Under the pieces are notes generated by a model that saw nothing but the letters and a program-made list of their open reading frames with translations, searched no databases and had not been told where the DNA came from. From Acidimicrobiia bacterium (GTDB lineage Bacteria > Actinomycetota > Acidimicrobiia > IMCC26256 > JAENVU01): 37,920 nt of DNA. The stretch is taken from positions 1 to 37,920 of the forward strand of contig SHUZ01000006.1 of assembly GCA_009694415.1 (NCBI GenBank), read 5' to 3'. The position numbers and the translations under genes were made by a program. Of this stretch, positions 35,038-37,920 are shown in pieces; the first letter of the stretch is position 1; each line of letters starts with the position of its first letter.

Positions 35038-35805
35038 GATGAGTGGCCAGGGGACGGACTTGTATCCCTCGTTTGGTATCGGTAACGACTTCATCCGCAT
35101 TAGTCCAACGGATCGCGCACGCAGCGCTTCAATCTCATTCGGCGCGAGCAACCCACTCAATTCTTCGCAGCGCGGCCCATCCAAATCGGCGACCAGCGCT
35201 TCGAAATCTGCGCACATTGCATCTGCAATTTCTTCTCCGGCGAAATCCCAGATGACAGTTCGCAACTTCGACTCTTCATGAAACGTGAGCCCATGATCGA
35301 TACCCCAAATATCGTCTGTCCCACGCTCTAACAAGCAATGTCCACCTTTTCGATCCGCGTTGTTAGCCAACACATCGAATACGGCGAATTGCCTCATCAC
35401 ATCTGCGTGGGTTTCCAACAGAGTGAAGTAATGATCCTCGGGATCATGATCGACGAAGCGCTGGACCATCCCTACGCCGTACGGTCCGTCGCGCAACACG
35501 GTTGTCGGAATCAATCCCCATCCGAGTATTTCAGACAACTCGTACGTCGCCACTTCGCGTTCGCACAAAGTTCCGTCAGCAAAATCCCAGAGCGGGCGCT
35601 CGCCCCGGCGAGGCTTGTAGACAGCCGATACATCAATACCGTCTAGAGAGGCCGTCACGAGAAATGTCGCGTTAGATGACCACGCCATGCGTCCAAGTAG
35701 TTCCAACTCGCCATCGCGCAAGACGCGCTCGGTTATCTCAGGACTTAGTTCCACCGGGGACAGATGTGACCCTCGAGATCCATCGGGAATGTGCAGAGTG
35801 GACAT
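35035..35805 (-). CDS. SCO1664 family protein (PI3/4-kinase-like fold)
   Basis: A 256-residue protein of the actinobacterial family first named after SCO1664 (TIGR03843). It has kinase-like motifs: AVYKPRRGERPLWDF (possible Lys for nucleotide binding), FDVLANNADRKGGH resembling an HRD/DR catalytic loop, and WGIDHGLTFH, resembling the metal-binding DFG-like segment. Activity is not established. The ATG 35805 overlaps the end of DUF3090 by 61 bases; a GTG at 35754 would leave only ten. Neighbours are the DUF3090 and phosphatase genes, the known conserved order with mshC in many actinobacteria; mshC is not in this window. Function unknown. Confidence 0.85.
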   Translation of the reverse strand: MSTLHIPDGSRGSHLSPVELSPEITERVLRDGELELLGRMAWSSNATFLVTASLDGIDVSAVYKPRRGERPLWDFADGTLCEREVATYELSEILGWGLIPTTVLRDGPYGVGMVQRFVDHDPEDHYFTLLETHADVMRQFAVFDVLANNADRKGGHCLLERGTDDIWGIDHGLTFHEESKLRTVIWDFAGEEIADAMCADFEALVADLDGPRCEELSGLLAPNEIEALRARSVGLMRMKSLPIPNEGYKSVPWPLI

Positions 35806-36269
35806 GGTGGGCGACCACCTGCAACCGCCTCAACACCACAAGCTGCCATCGCTCGCACTTGCTCCCGACTGGCGAAAATACGCGCTACGAAACCTTCTTC
35901 GGTTGAGTCGCTGTCATCTTCGTCTTCATCATCGCCACGCTCGCGCAATTCAATAAGCACCATGCCGCGATCGGGCTCGAATCCAAGTCCGATCATGCGC
36001 GCCCGAAATAACGGGACCGCGGGCTCGGCGATACCGCCGTCCGGACGAATACCGAAATCGCCCATCGTCTCCTCTGGATAATCCTCCGCGATTTGGTCTA
36101 GAAAATCGACGACTTGTTCAGCCAGCATGGCCACTTGTTGCTTCTCGACTACAACCGTGAGCCGCTCACCAAGTTGCTGAGCCTGTATGTAAAAAACACG
36201 ACTCCCCGGATCACCAAGCGCGCCAGCTCCTAGGGCATCAACACTGTCAAAATGGATTGGATTGCCCAT
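35745..36269 (-). CDS. DUF3090 family protein
   Basis: About 174 residues from ATG 36269, whose TGATG overlaps the phosphatase stop. The N-terminal VDALGAGALGDPGSRVFYIQAQQLGERLTVVVEKQQ and the C-terminal PPCPLCTFPMDLEGHICPRWN (three Cys, possibly metal binding) are the family's two landmarks. DUF3090 proteins (TIGR03847) are found in actinobacteria next to the SCO1664-type and MSMEG_4193-type genes. No function is known. Overlaps on both ends strongly suggest one transcriptional and translational unit with its neighbours. Confidence 0.9.
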   Translation of the reverse strand: MGNPIHFDSVDALGAGALGDPGSRVFYIQAQQLGERLTVVVEKQQVAMLAEQVVDFLDQIAEDYPEETMGDFGIRPDGGIAEPAVPLFRARMIGLGFEPDRGMVLIELRERGDDEDEDDSDSTEEGFVARIFASREQVRAMAACGVEAVAGGRPPCPLCTFPMDLEGHICPRWN

Positions 36270-36955
36270 CACTCGGCCTTCGCTGTTTTCGCTGGCAGAA
36301 TCTCCGCGAGATCACTAATCGAATTGCACGTCACGAGTACCGCGCCGAATTTACCAAGTTCGAACACGGTCACCGATGCTGGCGAGATCATGATCCGCTG
36401 GAAAAGGTCTAGGTGAGTTCCCGTGAAATGCGCGACGGCGGCCTTGATCGGATCAGCATGCGAAACAACAACGATCGTCTCCCCCGCGTGTTGCGACACA
36501 ACATCTTCCAACGCCGCGACCATCCGCGCCTGCATGCCCGCCAATGTTTCACCGCCGGGGAACCGCGCCCGTGATGGCGCAACCTGCACCGTTTTCCAAA
36601 CATCTGACTTGACGAGATCGACGATTTTCTTCCCTGTCCACTTGCCATAGTCGGCCTCAAGTACTCCGTCGAGCACGCGCACTTCGAGTCCGTGGTGACC
36701 AGCAATGTGACCCGCTGTCTGCAAAGTCCGTTCGATGGGACTGGAGTACACGGCAGCGATCTGCGCATTCGCGAGCCGCGCGCCAACAACCACGGCCTGC
36801 GCAATACCGTCCTCCGAAAGATCAATCCCAGGAGAGCGCCCCGATAGAACGGGACCGGTCTGCGGGGTTACAGCGTGTCGAACCAACACAAGACGTGTGG
36901 CCGCGACGGAATGATGCGAACCCTTTTCGGTTTTGCCATCTGGATCCTTGCTCAC
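36269..36955 (-). CDS. Histidine phosphatase family protein (MSMEG_4193-type)
   Basis: A phosphoglycerate-mutase-like phosphatase of about 228 residues from GTG 36955; the frame runs to 37315, but that part overlaps DUF3151 and lacks family similarity. The catalytic His27 is in LVLVRHAVT (RHA rather than RHG), followed by LSGRSPGIDLSEDGIAQA, SSPIERTLQTA and a second histidine in VVVSHADPIKAA. The actinobacterial subgroup is named probable phosphomutase in family models (TIGR03848), but its substrate is unknown. First gene of the three-gene overlapping operon with DUF3090 and SCO1664-like. Confidence 0.9.
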   Translation of the reverse strand: MSKDPDGKTEKGSHHSVAATRLVLVRHAVTPQTGPVLSGRSPGIDLSEDGIAQAVVVGARLANAQIAAVYSSPIERTLQTAGHIAGHHGLEVRVLDGVLEADYGKWTGKKIVDLVKSDVWKTVQVAPSRARFPGGETLAGMQARMVAALEDVVSQHAGETIVVVSHADPIKAAVAHFTGTHLDLFQRIMISPASVTVFELGKFGAVLVTCNSISDLAEILPAKTAKAE

Positions 36956-37078
36956 GAGTGCAGAGCGTACCGGCCAACCACACGGCCCCTCCAAGGCACC
37001 CGATTGATCGAGAGTCGGATTACGACCCTGCCGTTGACTCCACCAACGCCTAACGTCGGGATCGTGGCCGACCAACCT

Positions 37079-37501
37079 ATGCACCTCCACCGCAAGGGAC
37101 CGCCCGAGACGGTCATGCCGCCGGACCCCGCGCAAGTGGACCTCGACGCGGCTCGACAACTCGGTGATCTCGTGGCGCGGCGTGCTGCTATAGCGCAGAT
37201 CATCGTCAACTATCCGCGCAGTTGCGCGTGCTGGGCCGATCTCGCGGATATCGCCGAAGATCAGGTTGAGGCGTACGCATATGCACGCACCGGTTACCAC
37301 CGTGGGCTCGACCAACTACGCCAGGCCGGCTGGCGTGGAAGCGGATTTGTTCGATGGGCAGAGCCGACGAATCGCGGGATGCTTAGTTCGGTTGCCGCGT
37401 TGCGAAAAGCTGCAGGTGCTATCGGTGAAGCCGACGAAGAAGCCAGGTGCGCCGAGTTCTTGGCGCTGCTAGACCCAAGCGGACCATGGGCACAGGGCTA
37501 A
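37079..37501 (+). CDS. DUF3151 family protein
   Basis: About 140 residues from ATG 37079; a GTG at 37064 is an alternative. Family landmarks are GPPETVMP near the N-terminus and WADLADIAEDQVEAYAYARTGYHRGLDQLRQAGWRGSG, then EPTNRGMLSSVAALRKAAGAIGEADEEARCAEFLALLDP. Members occur in actinobacteria and have a TPR-like helical pattern without an assigned role. It is divergent from the histidine phosphatase (123 bases between starts) and 61 bases upstream of the dehydratase gene. Confidence 0.85.
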   Translation: MHLHRKGPPETVMPPDPAQVDLDAARQLGDLVARRAAIAQIIVNYPRSCACWADLADIAEDQVEAYAYARTGYHRGLDQLRQAGWRGSGFVRWAEPTNRGMLSSVAALRKAAGAIGEADEEARCAEFLALLDPSGPWAQG

Positions 37502-37562
37502 CGTCATCGCCGCGCCGACTGTCTCAACTAGGCGATCGGCAATCAAGTCGAGAGGTTGCTGA

Positions 37563-37920
37563 ATGAAGCGCGCGCTAGTCACCGGTATCACAGGACAAGA
37601 CGGACGGTATCTGAGCGAACTCCTTGCAAGTAAGGGCTACCAGGTGTTCGGCCTCATCCACGGTCAAGCGAACCCGAAGGCTCGCATGGTCATGGAAGAG
37701 AACCCGGGCCTCGAACTCGTTGAGGGCGACCTGCGCGACCTGCCTTCGCTCATCGCCGCGATTGAGCAAGTCCAACCCGACGAGGTCTACAACCTCGGTG
37801 CAATTAGTTTCGTGCAACTGTCGTTCAAACAAGCCGAATTAACCGCGGAGATAACGGGCCTCGGCGTGCTTCGGATGTTGGAAGCGGTGCGAATCGTCGG
37901 CGGTACCGATAATAACCCCA
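37563..37920 (+). CDS. gmd: GDP-mannose 4,6-dehydratase-like NAD-dependent epimerase/dehydratase, 3' partial
   Basis: A short-chain dehydrogenase/reductase of sugar-nucleotide metabolism, running off the right edge (119 codons visible). The N-terminal MKRALVTGITGQDGRYLSELL nucleotide-binding motif is the Gmd/GalE-like fingerprint, especially TGITGQDG with LSELL. NLGAISFVQLSFKQAELTAEITGLGVLRMLEA is typical of the GDP-mannose branch. The catalytic Tyr-x-x-x-Lys lies outside the window, so the precise dehydratase or epimerase type is a family-level call. GAGAGG precedes the start. It would initiate GDP-fucose or GDP-rhamnose formation for cell-surface glycan. Confidence 0.8.
   Translation, partial: MKRALVTGITGQDGRYLSELLASKGYQVFGLIHGQANPKARMVMEENPGLELVEGDLRDLPSLIAAIEQVQPDEVYNLGAISFVQLSFKQAELTAEITGLGVLRMLEAVRIVGGTDNNP

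Noticed and set aside
36956-37315. N-terminal extension of the histidine phosphatase frame
   Set aside because: It overlaps DUF3151 and has no family similarity; GTG 36955 gives a normal-length protein.

Overview
The window reads as a chromosomal segment of an actinobacterium of moderately high GC, plausibly of the class Acidimicrobiia (the class is inference). The markers are an acyl-CoA carboxylase epsilon subunit, a DUF3090 / SCO1664-type / MSMEG_4193-type phosphatase cluster, a DUF3151 gene, CsoR copper control, GTG starts, and lysC-asd together with dnaX-ybaB-recR. No prophage, insertion sequence or CRISPR array was seen.

Layout. 1-1916 (minus): a secreted copper radical oxidase (galactose/glyoxal oxidase type) running off the left edge; it begins with GTG and carries C-terminal GWGGLHPF repeats. 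2034-4285 (minus): asd and lysC. 4482-7549 (plus): a secreted CocE/PepX-type hydrolase and a membrane-anchored cyclophilin. 7561-8259 (minus): an S51-like protein. 8379-11940 (plus): 3-hydroxybutyryl-CoA dehydrogenase, ethylmalonyl-CoA mutase and a degenerate GGDEF protein. 11966-18668 (minus): acyl-CoA synthetase, class III CoA-transferase, metallophosphoesterase, acyl-CoA carboxylase epsilon and beta, and methylmalonyl-CoA epimerase. 18758-19305: a broken beta-propeller gene. 19366-21990: crotonyl-CoA carboxylase/reductase, divergent from a thiolase. 22129-23193: a small ORF and two membrane proteins. 23287-26331: recR, ybaB, dnaX and the SRP RNA. 26547-29606: two tRNA-Ser genes flanking a cupin/barrel secreted protein, a solute-binding lipoprotein and tadA. 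29733-33738: metF, DUF2505, a copper ATPase and csoR around a palindromic operator. 33835-37501: an FrhB-like iron-sulfur protein, then SCO1664-like, DUF3090, histidine phosphatase and DUF3151 genes. 37563 to the end: the start of a GDP-mannose dehydratase-like gene.

Function. Thiolase, 3-hydroxybutyryl-CoA dehydrogenase, Ccr, Ecm, epimerase and carboxylase subunits cover much of the front half of the ethylmalonyl-CoA pathway and its propionyl-CoA branch. Methylsuccinyl-CoA dehydrogenase, mesaconyl-CoA hydratase and the lyase are not in the window.

The most unusual non-coding signal is a dispersed repeat of about 60 bp, with four copies (22004, 23217, 29673, 34975) all in the same orientation and all next to gene 3' ends. 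It contains three consecutive hairpins. A separate 59-bp near-perfect inverted repeat lies after csoR, and a small cluster of DnaA-box-like sequences lies at 13864-13971.
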